Source: Bursaphelenchus xylophilus
Lineage: Eukaryota; Nematoda; Chromadorea; Rhabditida; Aphelenchoididae
NCBI GenBank assembly: GCA_904066235.2
Contig: CAJFCV020000001.1
Coordinates: forward strand, 2,976,001-3,040,000
Direction: 5' to 3'
DNA: 64,000 bases
Shown piece after piece: positions 12,401 to 27,400 of this stretch; the stretch's first letter is position 1, and every line of letters starts with the position of its first letter. A model generated the notes under the pieces. That model made no database searches and was not told where the DNA came from. It was given only the letters and a program-made list of their open reading frames with translations. Made by a program: the position numbers and the translations under genes.

Positions 12401-15400
12401 CTTTTTTGGCCAAAAACTACAGTAAGATAATAACTTACGAGTTCGAAATTTCCTGCAGAGCGTTGGCAGAGGGCTCATCAACCATTGGGATTCTGAAAAA
12501 ATCAAAATTTCAGCTTCATTTTCAAAAAAATTCGAAAAAAATTTTTTGCACAGTGCAGTCCACAAAACTTTGAAAAAAACTATTGTGCACCAAAAAATTA
12601 TCTTCAAAATTTCTCTCATCCAAAAACCAGACTAACATGAAGCCAAAAACAACGAGAAATTTCATTTCAACTCCAATTTTCCCTTCAAAATTCCACTTTT
12701 TCTCAGCAAACCCTACTACAATATAAAAATATCTTCATTTTTCCCGAATTTCTTTGCAGTTTTTCCTCCTTTGTCTAATCCAACTCGGCTGATTCTTGGA
12801 ATTCCTCGTTCTAATCGCATTTAAGCCAATTAAGAGAGAAAAAACCTCGAAAAGTTCCAAAAATACTCGAAAAACGTCTGCCTTTTAGTAACAATGGCAA
12901 AAAACTCATGGCCGACGTTTCTTTGGCCCGCAAAAAACGAGACGTTCACCCTGGACAAGACGGCGGCATTAACTTTCAATCAAATTGGGATGAAAAACCG
13001 GGGGAAAAACGGGGGCCAGATGGACGGAGGGGGCTTGACGGGCCAGACTGATCTCAAAACGGGATAACTGATATGAAAACGATAGTAGGGCGAGAAAAAA
13101 ATACAGTGATATTGGATTTCAGTGGCTGAGTGAGACATTTGTCGGGGGAAAAATTGAAAAAAAATTGAAAAAAATCAAAAAAAAAATTGCCGATAAAAGT
13201 GAAAAAATCTATTTTTTTTTCCTTTTTTGTCACTGAAAAAAAACAAAAATAAATTTGTAAAATACGATCAGGGGAATTTTATTCATAGTAGAACCTATAA
13301 AATCAAAAAAAAAAAAAAAATAAAATAAAAATAAAAAAAAATTTTTTGAACAAAAACTCTCAAAAAGTATCAATTTTACCTAAAAGTTCCGCTCAAAAAA
13401 ATCAAAACCTTTTGTAAAACACGTTCAGCAATCTAATGTTATTTTTTCGCATAATCAAACAGCTAAAACACCCTTAAAAATCAAAAAAACCCCGCAAATC
13501 CCAAAAATTCCAAAAAATCACAATTCTCACCCAAAAAATCTCTAAAAAACTCAATTTCAATCCTCCAAAATCCTTCAACCCCCCTGATTCACCATTTTAT
13601 ATCCAAAACACCATCTGAAAACACTAAAAAGTACAAAAAACCTCTTTCAAATCGTCATCATCAACTCGAAATTTCCGTAAAAACGTAAAAAATCCCTCCT
13701 CGAGCCATCCATCTGTTATTACCCTCGGGAGGGCCGCAAAAGAAACCGCTGCTCATCGGTTTCGGTGCCTCTCAGCAGCCTACGGTCAAAGCCCGATGGA
13801 AAACAACATTTCTGAGAGTGTTCTGGCCCTCGGATTAGAGTGTTTACTGCTACTTTTGGGGGGAAAAAAGAAATCAAATTGCTGCAATTATAATATTTTT
13901 TAGTTTTTCATAGTGCACGTCGAACATTTAGGGGTCAAAAACCGCAAAAACAACAATGATATCAACGATAATCACTGTGAATCATGAAATAAAAAAATTT
14001 TTTTTGAATACTTGTTTTTTTTGTTTTGTAAATTTCTCCAAGTTCAACGTTCCAAATTTCTTCAAATTTTGCATACATGCCCTATCTGGACCATAAACCA
14101 ACCCCAACAATTTTTAGCCTGCGCTTTGAAATCGCAGCCCAGATATCCCACGATTTTTACAGTCGAGAGACCTTACCAATCCGTCGGGAAAATAATGTGG
14201 ATTTGTTGCGCCTTCAAATCGCCCATCATCGCGTTGCGACGGTTTGCCGTGGTTGCAGATTTAGTGGGCTACTCCGGCAAGGCGAGATATTTTTCTGCGA
14301 CAAATCCACATTATTTTCCCGACAGACTAAAATAAAACAACGAGATAATCAAAAAAAAAACTAAAAATTTTTCCGACAACTTCATCACAAATTTTGAGAA
14401 AAAAATCAAGTTTAAACCGCAAAAAATAAATCACCACAGAGATCTCAAAAATAAGAAAAAAAATCAATTTTTAGTGCGTTTTTTCAAATTTTTTTGCACA
14501 GTGCAACAAGTTCAAAATAGTAAAAAAAAACTTCATCTAGCCTTCCGTGACAGTCAATAAAACCTTTATCATCCTCAGCAATCCCCAAATCTCAAAAAAA
14601 AAAAAAAAAAAAACGAAAACTCAAAAATTTAGCCCAAAAATCCTTTTTTTGCACCCAATTTTTTCTAATCCAAAAACTCTACAGTACTTTCCAACCCCAA
14701 CCACAAGCTCTATCACACCTTCCTCCTAGAAGGAAGAACGAAGTTTTTCGTTTCAAATCTCACCTTTCATCTTCATTTTCCTCGTCCTTTCCCTCTTTTG
14801 CCCCCATTTCCGCTGCGAACTTGTCCAAAGCCGCGTCCATACCGTTCGGATCCAAGTCTTCGCTCATAATATCGTCCAGACAAAAGTCTGGGTCATTCAA
14901 CGACACCAAATTCTTGCCCGGTTCGTATGGCCAACGCTTGAGTGTGAACATTTGAGGGTCTTCGTCCTGTTTTTCCTCGGCTTTCTCTTCCTCATCGAAC
15001 AAATTTCTTTGTTTGTAATTCTTCACGCGGGTCCAGCCCGTGGAAGAGGTGTCGCGGAAGTTGGGAGACGCCGTGAGGATGCTGTTCTCCGAGTCTACGG
15101 ACGACACCGAGGAGGCTGAGTAATTTCGGACCCGGGGTTGGGGTTTTGGGGCATCGGGCAGGTGAAACCCTAAAAATTTTTTTAGAAGCTCAAAAAATCG
15201 CCAAAAAACTACGGTGAGAAGTTCCGAAAACTCCAAAAAAAAAAAAAAAAAATATTATTTCTTATCGACTGACAGTAATTTTGTCTCCATTGCACTGTAC
15301 AAAGAAAAAATTACACCAAAAATTGCACGAGACAAATAAATTCTCAGGAAAATGTCTCCAGTTCCAACTCTCAGATTCTGATCAAACTTGGCACAAATTT

Positions 15401-18400
15401 AAACTAAGCTTTTCCAAGACACATGCGAGATTTTAGCTCGAGCATTGTAGGAAAAATTAAGATCTTTAGGTCGAAAATTACAAAAAATTTGAACATTCTT
15501 CTTTGAAATTTTCAGGATGAAAAATTGGCATTTTGTTTCAAGTGTGGAGGTAAAGGTCTCTGTCAAAAAATTAAGAAAAATCCAAATTTTTGTGCAAAAA
15601 CACTTTATACCACCTTTCAAATTGGATGCCAATCTTCACCCTAAAAATCTCAAGGAAGAATGTTCAAATTTTTTGCAATTTTCGACCAAAAAATCTCAAT
15701 TTTTTCTACAATGCCAGAGCTAAAATCTCGCATATGTCTTAGAAAATCTCAATCACAAAATTTGTGTCAAGTTTCATCAGAATCTGAGGGTCTAGGGTCT
15801 TGAGAGACCTATCTGAGAATTTATTTTCCTCGCATCGTGCAAATTTTTGTGTAATGTTTTCTTTGTACAGTGCAATGGAGACAAAATTACTGTAAATCGA
15901 TGAGAAATAATATTTTTTCGCCACCAAGTTCACTTTTTAAAACCTCAAAAAATTGATTAAAAACCCTAATTCCAACCACTTCAAATTCTAAATTCCTACC
16001 ATCCGGGACGTCATAAAGCCTCTGTAGATCCGCTTTATCATCGTTTATACTCTCATCCAGGTCAAACTCCTCCGTGCTCGTGTCTTTTTGAGATTCTTCC
16101 GGCTCTTCAGAGCCATCTGACGAGGAATCACTGATTTTTTCGTCTTTCTCCTCCGGAATCGTGCTAAAAATCGTTAAATACAGTAATCTTCCATCCCAAA
16201 AAATCCCATTTTTTCAATTCCAAATCAAATTTTTCAACCTACTACGCTACATAGCCCACAAAAATCACTGTGACAATAACTGTCGCATATTCCAAAACAA
16301 AAGTTAGAGTCGGAAACATGATGACAATCAAATTCAAAGCCAACAAACTATTCAAATCACCAATTTTCCGTTGTCTTCCGTTCGAATTTTACACGATTGA
16401 GAGGACATTGGAAAATCGAATTAGAATTTCCGTCGGCGAAGATCAGATCACGTGGTCGCGGAAGCTCAAACCGAAATTTTCGGGTAGTTTGAGCTTATAA
16501 ATAAACTAAAACTCAATTTCAAGCCCAGTTTTAACTTCAGAATTATCTTACACTAGACACAAAAAAATTTTTTGAAAATTTTTCGGCAAAAAATCGGCAA
16601 ATTTTTGCGTGAATTTTACAGAGATTGTCTATAAATCAACCAGAGATGTTCCATTTCCCCAAATTTTTTAGCAATAGACAACCAAAATAATTTTGAAAAA
16701 TTCGGCAGCTCGCGCCCTGGACATGCTCCTTTTTACAAGGAAAGTACTTTTATGGGGGCTCCTACTTTTTGACGGGACATATCTCAAAAAATCAGAAAAA
16801 ATGTGCTGATCAAGGATATATAAATCTTAGCTGCCCATTTTAGGTTTTTAGGGGTGAAAACTCAATCGGAAGATGACTTAAAGCCCTATATGAACCCCTT
16901 TTCGCTTGATTTTTCACAGGTTTACAATTTTTATTTTGGCTTAAAATTATGTTTATTGAGTTTCTAAGACGTAATAAATCAGTCTTGGCACAAAAATTTA
17001 TTTTTCCGACCTTCATCTTCAAAAAAAGTTGATTCAGTCCAAAAGGGAAACCGAACCCGTGCGACATTCCCCTCTTGACTCCCAGACTACGGCACTAGCC
17101 ACTCGGCCACACCGCTCTCTTCCGAAGGAAGAGACCGACTGCGCTTTTTATCGTTTCGAATGCCTGCGCTTTTTGTAGGGAAATTAAGCCAGTTTTTGGG
17201 CATTTTCACCCCTAAAAACCTAAAATGGGCAGCTAGGATTTATATATCCTTGATCAGCACATTTTTTCTGATTTTTTGAGATATGTCCCGTCAAAAAGTA
17301 GGAGCCCCCATAAAAGTACTCTCCTTGTTAGGCAAAAAAGTCCTTTACAATTCAAATTGAGCTCATAAATAGACTCGCCATCTCGTATTTTACCCTTATT
17401 CCACGCCAAATTCAAAGATACAGCCATTACACCTCTCCGTATTTTACCCTTCCATCACCTAAACTTACACTTTTTTCGGTGACCTTTTTGGGCTCAAACT
17501 CTCCAATTGACCGTCCTTTATCATCAACCCAGTCCTTCGTGGCTCAGCAAAGGTTGCAATAATCGGACCTAGCTGGGATGACGATGACATATGGACCTAA
17601 AAATCGACTTATTTCTCCTTTACTCCACCTAAAGTAATATAAATTTAGTATAAAAGGTAACTAAAATCCCCAACTTCTCATCAAAAGCAGTCTAAACCTC
17701 TTCACAAGCCCTAAAAACCTCATAAATTTGATTTTTTCACCAACCTTTCATCTAAATCACTACAATTTTTTTCTTCAAAGACCCTTGCAGACCACTCAGA
17801 CCTCTTCCTAGCAATAAATTTCCTCCTAAACCTGCTTACAAATCGTTGTTTATCCTCCAGGAGCTTCAAAAAGCTCGGTGCCAAGACATTTTCTCTTATT
17901 TTCACCGAGCAATTCGTCGAAATGTCCACAAAAACCTCGGCGCATGCGATTCGGACCCTCGAATTTGTGTCATTTATTGCTCTGAGTAGGTGTGGGACGA
18001 GGCAGCGTTCCGTGAAGGTTTGCCCAAATCTTTTTGCCAGCGCGCCCATCGTTGATAGGGACAGTTTGCGGATTACGCAGCTGTCATCAGCGAAGAACGC
18101 TGAGAATTGAGCCAAGAAATGGGCGTAGGCCCAGTCTCTGGGGTAGATGTCGATCTGATTGGCGACAAAACATAGGACCTGCAAATATTTGAGTGTTCAT
18201 ACCTTCTTTTAGGTAAAAATTTCTGCTGGATTCGAATTTTTGGAGGAAATTTTATTATTTTTTATTTTTTTTGGTGAAAATTTTCTAAAATTTTCCGTAC
18301 CTGTCCAAAATAAAACTTTTAGATCAACTTTTATGAATTTCAGTTCAAATTTGGGACCCTCCGGCGAGATCTTCAGAATTTTTTTTCCGAAAAAAATGGT

Positions 18401-21400
18401 ACTGGTTGGCTACAAAAATCAGTAAATTCCGATCTAAATTTTTCAAAAACTTTAAAATTTTTCATTTCCTTGACCTTACTTTGTGCCGTTTTCTCTAAAA
18501 ATCGATAAAATTCTGCTTAAAAACCAAAAATTTTTCACCATTAAAAACTTCACAAATTCAAATTTTCACTTCATTATGTTCCATTCTGCGCAAAACTTTA
18601 CGGTACATCAAAGCTGGCTGTGATATGGACCCATACTTTCAACAGCGGCAAATCACTTCCACTTTGACAGACCGTTCAGTCGTGCGTTTTTTTTTTGTAG
18701 TTCACAATATAGCGTAACAATATCATGTAGGTATCAGTTCCGAATTTCCAGCACTGCCAAGACCTCACAAGACCCAAGAACATCTCAGAAGACGAGAAAA
18801 AGACATGGATAACATCAACAAAAAACTAATCTCCACAACTTTCTGATACTAAAAGTCCAACACTACTGTTTCAAGGCCAAAACCTCTGAGAAAACTCTGC
18901 TAATAGCCCAATCAAATCCACCTTCTCCAAACTAAAACAAAGCGGATTAGAGTGCACACTGAATGAGTGATCAATTACCCCAGCGGGGCCGAACAAATCC
19001 CCCTTAAAATCCATTCAAATGAGGCCCGACAACTGACGCGGGCCCGGCTGCTGCTCTCGCGGAAAAAACACGGCACCCTCCTGCCCTCCCGTAGCGAGAA
19101 CATTAGGGAGAGGAAAGACGTGGGGCGGACAAAAGTGACAAATTCCCCTGGACTTTACGGGCACTGAGGTCCGAAAGTGAAGTGCTGCCGTTAACGCTCC
19201 CGATCATGACGAAAGGTCAGGAATTTAGGTTCAAAGACAAGAAAGGTACTTTGTAGTCCTTGAAAAAGCGTAAGCTCAGAAAGAACGGCCCAACTCCCGA
19301 CAACGGCAACATTTTCAAACAAAAAATGCCGAATCGTAGAGATGACTGAAACCTTGTGATTAGACATTTTTGTAGAGATCGAAGTCTGGGGATTGAGCAT
19401 GGTATTTTTTGGGGTTTTTGGAAGACTGTAGTCGATCATTCTGTGACAAAGGATGTGGGAAACAAGCACGGCTCCGGATCTACTTCGATCGACAAAACAG
19501 GTCGAAAAAGAAATCCACAAAACCACAGATTTGGCATCAAAAAGTATTCCAGAGACCGTTTGAGTATCTCCAATACTTTTTGATACCAAATTCGAGGTTT
19601 TCTGGATTCCCTTTTCAAACTTTTTACCGATCGAAGAAGATCCATGGCTGTGCTTGGTTCCCCACAACTTTTATCACAAAATGATCAACTACGATCTTCA
19701 AAAAATCCCATGCTCAATCCCCAGACTTCTTATCTCTACAAGAATATCCAATCAAAAGGCTTTAGTTACCTCTACGAACATCCAAAAATCTCAATCAAAT
19801 CAAAAGCAAACTTTCGTCTGAATAAAAATAATGAGAAAAGTCAGGAGCGATTAGTAAGAGGGGCAACTGTGGCGGCCGAAGAAAAGACGAATGGACTTCT
19901 CTCAATGAGACTTAGGAGTCAAGATTTACGAGCTCAAGGTGCAGACTAGTGTTATCAAAAGTCAGGTACGTGATTGATTTGAGTGAAATCCTCCGAACGC
20001 TACTGGAGATACGACCTTCAGTCTATGAAGAAAATGTCAAAATCGTCAAAGTAAAATTACCACTATTATAGAAGACGAATCCTCTAGGGAGATAAAAACT
20101 GATCAATCAAGACGATTTCAGCAAATCCAAGGAGTCAAGCCATTCAAAATGCCTTTTATATCAAAAGCTACAGTATTCTAAACATCCCCCAAACATTTAA
20201 AAACGCCGAAACTGCAGTTTACAACCTTTCAAACGGAGACAATTTTAATTGTGACATATCCATGTCGTGCTTCCTGGGCACAACTCCACTTTTTTCATGG
20301 CCTATTGCGAAACCGGCCAGTTTCCGGAGCTTAAAACTCTTGCGGGGCCCAAATGAAACAGAGAGACAAAACAAAAGTGCCTTTCCCCTACCCTTACTCC
20401 GGGCCATAACCCCACTCGTACCCATCATTTTTCCGCCCGGTCCGACGACATTAAATTGGAGGCCTGGCAGAAGCGCGGCGAGCGAGGAGGGGCGCGGGTT
20501 GTAAAACCGGGTAAAAATGAGACAATGAAGAGTTTGGGCCAACAGAGAGCGGCCAAGGCCGATTACACAATCAGAGGGCAACATGAGCATATGGCCGAGA
20601 AAAATTGTGGTGTTAAGAATGATGGGCTCGGAAGAAAACAACAAAAACAACGAAAAACCCCCTGTCGGAAGGACCATTCGGGCCGAATGCCCAAGGAATA
20701 TGGTCAGACTTGTCATAAACAAAGTATTTTTAGAGAACCGCTCGTAAATTTCCGCTCACCACCTCTCCAAACATTCCTTTCTCTGGCAAAAATCGATTTT
20801 GCAATTATCCGAAATCTCAAATTGAAACAGAGCCACATGACATCAACAAAAGGAAACATTCGAAGTCAACTAGGCATGACCGACACACGCAGGGTTGGAA
20901 ATTAAAATGAGAGCTAATGGATGGTATTCGAAAAAAGACAAGAAAGAGGCTCGCTTTAAAAAGGGGCCAAAAAATATTCGAGCTAACCGACGAAAACAAG
21001 GCCGGAAAACATCTGACACCCAGATGAGCGAGCCACACTCAATAGATCTGTTCGGAAATCAATAAAAAGTTTCGAAACAAAACAAAGCCTTCCAAGAGGA
21101 GCCACGATTCCCAAAAGTGCATGTACTTCTTTCCGAAACAAGACGAAACAACCAGCCTTTGAGTCAAATGTTCATCAATTTCGAGTCCACTCCAAGTCCC
21201 ACCCGCACAAATCCCCCAATTCAAGTCGGTGGACACACAAATCCGTCCGCATTGCCTTTGCGGCGAGAAAACCCGGCACGAAATACCCTAAAGTGCCTTT
21301 TGCATTCATTCCCCCCTCAAAAACATTGCATAATCCAAGCGCTTTTCGCGGGCCGCCGTCCTCCGCGGCCGCGAAAAACAGGGGGACCGCAAAAACGGAC

Positions 21401-24400
21401 GACGACGAGGGTGGTGGAGGGAAGACGAAGAAGAAGAATGCGAATTCTGCGGAGAAAGAGCCGCCGGCAATGGGGCCACAAACAGGAAAATGAATAAAAA
21501 TGTTTTCGGGGGGCGAGTGCCCGAACAACATTTCGCGAAAATCCCAAAAATAGCGTGGCCGGCGCGAGAGGAAAACGCGAATCGCCGAGCACGAACAAGT
21601 CCGATGAACTATAACAAAGTTTCTGGCAATTGGAGCCATCAACAGAAAGCTGCAAGACAATGCAATTATCGAGTGAGATGTCCCGCGATTCGAGAGTCAA
21701 CTCAAAATTTTTCGATTTACAGAAAATCAAAGTCATCTAGCTAGGAAATGAAGAAACTCTTCGAATAAAAAACCCTTATTGAAAGGCTCCACCGTTGAGA
21801 GTACCAAAAATGCAAATTTATCCTTTTCTTCAACCCTTTTCAAGAAAAATGAGACAAGACTTGGCATCAAATCAACCAAAAACAACGACCAGAGCATCAA
21901 AGACGGCCAAAATAAGAATTGCGCGGTCGCACCACACGACTCCGACCGCCAAATTAAAATGAAACCTTATTTAGCTGTTTGTATTGCGGTTCCTCGGGGG
22001 TTGCGGTTCATTACCAAAAAGGGCCGAGAAAATTGCCAAGACCTCAATTTTCGGCGGCATTCGAATTAGAGGCGGAAATAGAACAGACGCCGGTTTAATT
22101 ATGAAGACGAACTGAGCAGTTTGACGTGCAAAGAAGATCTTGGAGCTGTCATTTGCATCCAGACCACATTAAGTGAGCAAAAATAACTTTTACAATATCC
22201 TCTCCCTCTGTAATATTGCTGAAATTTCATCAGGGCCTATTTTTTCAATCATTTCGTACAAAACAAAGTTCTTCGGTTCAGTTGTCCAATCAGTAGTTGT
22301 AACACAGTTTCATCACCATTAACTATTCAATTCGTTACTATAATTTGCATCGCAACATACTTTGTCTTTCAACATAAAGCTTACAAGTTTTTACAAACAA
22401 TTTCCACTAATCTCTCCATATTCTTTTCCATCCATTGGCCCGGATAAGAGAGCCAAAATCCTCAAATTTCATCAATTTCCAAATGCAAGAACTGAACGAC
22501 TTCTACGATGCACCTAATCCTTCATGATTGTGACTTTATAAGCCCTAAATAGTCGGTATAATCCGTCCTTAATCCCCGTGTCTTTAATTACGCAGCACAA
22601 AGATTGCATTACACATGCGGCGTTCCCCCTTTTTTTCGGGGTTTTATAATTGTATTTCACACCTGTATTCTTTCGTATCCTCCTCACTGCACAGACCATA
22701 ATTCGATTTCCAACTTTTTGAAATACTTTACGTACGTGTTGGCTGTACACTTGCCGAATTAACCGCACAGTCACGCGGACATGTAGGTGGGCCATTTAGG
22801 AGCTCTCAGGTTACTCATAATTATCTCTCAGCTCGACACTTTAAATCTCTCAAACTAGTCATACAAAGGCTCTCAAATTCTGTACCACTGTATGACATAA
22901 TCCAAAAACAGCCAAAAATTAATATTAACTGAACACTTGGATGATGTGTGTTTGTGTTGTTCAATACGTACAGGACTCAACAATAACACCAAACCGCAAA
23001 CAACAAGTGCGCAAAAACGACGGCGAACGTGCACCTCCAGCGTATTACATCACTTTTTATGCATTCTCTGACGAGTTAGGCTCACGAAATCGAAAGTTCA
23101 AGGTACGGTTGGGTAGGAGTTCATGAGTATAAACGAAACAAAGATATCTTTAGTCCGACAACATATAAACTTATTTTTGGATGGGATTTCACAAGAATTC
23201 GAGGTAATACCTGGCTATTTAAAATTGGATTACGTAATGAGAGGACGGATGAAACAAGCCTTAATTATACGTTGTGTAACTTACTCCGAGGCCCAAATCT
23301 CACTGTGCGTAACCAAAATGATAATTAAAGGCTGTGGTTTTACGGCGTATCCCTACAAGTGGTAATTTTGGCAGGAGCCAAGATTACCCGGAAACACAAA
23401 AATACGACATTTATAAATTTGTATTTCAACACATTCATTATTCATCTTACCGTGTCTTCTATCAATACAATCATTTCTTTCGCAAAATCCTGCAAACTCC
23501 ATCGTCAAACTCTTCCCCGAATCTCCAATGCAACTCATGATTAGAATGTTTTTCTGTTATTTACTTTGTGTTTTTAGAATCATCCCGTCCGAATATGACT
23601 CAATCTCCAATGACTGATTCTCCGCGATCATTCGTCACCGCGGGTTTAGCTTCCTTGTTTTTTTCAAACTTAAACTTTCACTTTTCATTTGCGTGTATGC
23701 ATATTCCTTCTGTTTTTTTTTTTGTGTGTTTATTATGCTTTTCTTTCTTCTTTGTTTGTGCCAACGACAAGAATAAATATACTACGGCATGAATGCGCCC
23801 ACCGCGAGGCTTTATTTTTTCTCCCACTTGGCATAAAAAAAATAAGAGTGCAAAAGGCTGCTGGAGACGCAAAACAACCCCGTTTTAAAAGGACATGGAA
23901 CGGAGCAAAGCGGATACGGCTGATAAGGAGTGACGAGAGGAGAGAAGAGAGGAGGAGGGGCGGCTCCGAAACGTACTACCGACTTTATTTTTGGCCCAAT
24001 TTTGACAGGATTTCGATGAGATACGAGCGACCGAAAAAGGAAACTTTATGTACAGCGACGAGTCAGCGCCGGGTTCCGTACGAAAAGGCGTGCCAAATTA
24101 GGAGGCTGACGTTCTCATGGATGTTCCGAGGTCGAAAGTCTCTACTACTGGTGTTTCTGAACTCGCTAATACCGCACTTTTTGTATCTACGTTTTGCTAT
24201 TTACTCTCGAGGCGTTTGAAGAGTGCATGGAATAAAATAACAACATCATTGGCATTTCGGGGAGCTTCCACCAAACCCATGGCTAAATGTCAACCAAAGA
24301 ACGCTTCCGGCGCTCCAAAATATCTTTTCTGTAGTTCATGTTGTAAAACCCGCATGCAATGCTAATTAAAACCGCTGCGAACTGTGTACAACTTCCAAAT

Positions 24401-27400
24401 ATAGGCAAAGCGATACGGAGTTCTGGTCTTAAAGACTAAAGGTGGTATAAGACCAAAGAAGAAGAAGTGTACCCGGAAAAAATAATTGGAACAAGACCAA
24501 AAACCAGAGCCCAAAGACATTGACGGAGCGGGCGAAAAACAGAATAGTGACACGACCATCAAAGGGCGAGCGGAATATGCCGACGGAATGCCGAACCCGC
24601 AAAGCGTCTCACTACCCATGTCTTTCACCTGCGCCGACAAGCCATGTTCGGGTCCACATACACAGTCGTTGATTACTAGTCCAACCTAAAGGACAAGATC
24701 GAATCGGAGTACAGAATCACAAATCAAAGATAAAACAAGACTATCCCAAACAAACACAGAGAGTGATGAATTGCTCGGGGCCGAGGAAGTTTCCAATAAG
24801 ACAAAAACTGATTGATCTGGGCCTCGATTGAACTGGCAAACAGACAGAAAATCTTTGGTTTGAACCTCAAGGAGTCGCACCCTTACAGTCACAGCCATGT
24901 ACTGCTTACTACCATAATCTGGACAACCGCATACCGCACCCCACCATCCAACATAATGGTGCGGAGCGAGAAATGCCAAAAACTGGCTGGGATCCGATCA
25001 AAGTCGCCACCCTCTGCCCCGCTGCCAACTCATTCATTCTTCTTCGGTGTTCCCGCGCTGCACAAAAAACGCAAACCCCCGACGAGAACCCCACTCCGAA
25101 TGAAGGAGGCGAATGGCCATTACGAATGCCGAATGCGTTCCCGGGCGGCGATTTTTTTGCGCCCAGTTCCGCACTCCGTTCTCCCACCCAACGCACATCT
25201 AGATATTACGGGTGGAGGTGGGCGAGACCCAGGGGTGAGGGAGGTAGGGCGAACAACAAAAAAACACCCAGCGCAAACCTGTCAAAACTGTCGAGAGGTG
25301 ACTGAGATGAATGCCCGCGAATGCCAAACGCACACAAGGCCGAATGCAAAAAACAGCGCAAAAAGCACTGGAGGGATAAGGAGCAGAAAAACCAGCAAAA
25401 AAATCGTAGAAAAAACGGGACGATGTTCGAGACCGGCTGGCTGAAAAGAACAGTCAGTGGAAAATGTGCTCCACGGCAATAAATTGAAAGGAAAATGATG
25501 ATTGAAAGCAATATCCTTTTTCTGCTATACTCGGGGAGAAAGGTCACCGACTCCGTGCGCTCACAACAACTTCGGCCTCAAAACAATTTTCAAAACAACG
25601 CCTTATAGCTCAAGAGAATTTACCCAAGAACGCCCATTAAGACCCCCGTGAATTTCTTGAGATTCGCATCTTTCCGTGATGCAATAAATGCTTCGGCACT
25701 GCTGCTGCCGGTATTGCGTCATCGCCCCCGACTGAACAAATATCTCAGCTTAACGAGATCTGTCGTCCCCGAAAGCTCAATGATCTCTGAACGCGGGTCA
25801 GGGCGCAATCTCGCGCGCTGCAGGTGCCTAATGCGTTCGTTTCGCAACAGGAGGAATGGGGGTCACACTGGGGAAACATACGAGAAGAGGACTACAAAAT
25901 TAAAAGTAATGTGGGCTTTACGATTAGATGAGTATTTTATGACTGATTAGCATACAGAAACAGCAGGAGACTTCAGTATTATTCAGCATCAAAAATTATG
26001 GCCCAATTTCGAAACCTTTTCACGCGGGCAAAGACTTTCGCTTTTTTTGGACTCAACATCAGCGATTTCACAACTACGACAATCGGCGAGGAGCACTGAC
26101 AGCAAGAGAATAACAATCAAAAATCCAATAAAAAATTCCAAAAATTTCTTGCGTATTTCTCAAATTACAAGAGACAAAAAAATGTAAACAGTCTCGGAAA
26201 GACAACAAAAATAATGGGAAGTCGACGTTCGAGAAGCAGAATTTTCGATTCTGCACAGCTTTCAGAGCCAAGCGCAGATAAAAATTTTACAGTGCGTTCG
26301 GAATAAAAATGCTCAGCCCCAGACCATGCAATCGAGACTGACGATGGAGGACTGGAAAGACGAAAAAGTTGAAAAAATGGATGGAAAAGAAGGAAGACGG
26401 AACGGCCGGAGCAAAAAGGGAACGGCAATGCAAAAAGTTGGAACGACCCCTTCGTCTTTGCGCCGGCCTTCGCGTCCCCACGCCTTCTTTTCCCCCCGTT
26501 CGGCTGGAGCGGCGGCCGGCCGGCCCTGCACCCGACGATCAGGGACGGCGAGGGAACAGGAGGGCGTGAGGGATGAAGAGTCCGTGATGAAAAAACGATA
26601 TGTCCCCCGGTCCCCACCTTCACTTTCTCGCTTCGTCTTTTTCGCTTTCTTTTTCGCCACGAATTTAAGGCCTTCACAAGCGGGTGTGCTGTGAACAGGC
26701 TAACGGCGTCCAAAAAACGAGGCAAAAAAAGATAAACCGGCCCAGACATTGGCGAACGCCAGCGGGATTTTCAGCGTGGCCGGATTTTCAGACAGGCCCG
26801 ATTTCACATCGTCTTCAGGTCAAAGAAAATCGCAGTCTTCAAAATTGAAGTAAAAGCAAAAAGGGAAATGCTCAATTTTTTCCAGCGAGGGCAGGAACGA
26901 TGTGGTGTTGGGGGTTGGGATGAGAAGGGGGAACGTCTGAAAGTGTTCCGACCCGATGCCAAACAAAAAAATGTGGTTTTGTCAGCGGCGTTGGGGGAGG
27001 CCGTCTAAGAACAAACAATTTCGGGTGGAATAAAAGGCCCGGCCCTAACTGGATCAGATTTAGACCGTCCGTGAAGTGCTATGGGCCTATCGCGACACTA
27101 CTGAGACGTCAGAAGCCGCGTCGATTCATCCACCAGCGACAAGAGGCGGGGCTTAAAGCGCCGGGCCGCTTGCTGAAGGATCGGAAGCGGAGACGACTTT
27201 AACATGACTCCAAAACGTTGACGTGTCGGCAAGGCCGTCGTCCAAACGACGGTGTTTAGAATATTGCAGAAATTGCGCACCGGAGCCAAACTTCGCCGTT
27301 GCAGGCATAATGGCCCTTTTTGTGGCAAATTGCGCGCACCCCAAGTCTATTGCGAAACAATAAACCGCCCAATTTTTTTTGGTCTACCACATTTTGAGTG

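Noticed and set aside
20219..20722. Minus-strand ORF of 167 codons
   Set aside because: An equally long ORF lies on the opposite strand, and GC-richer DNA makes chance ORFs likely. No domain or splice site.
23123..23365. Plus-strand 80-codon ORF
   Set aside because: Has an ATG and ordinary composition but no similarity, no leader acceptor and no neighbouring exon; length is within chance.
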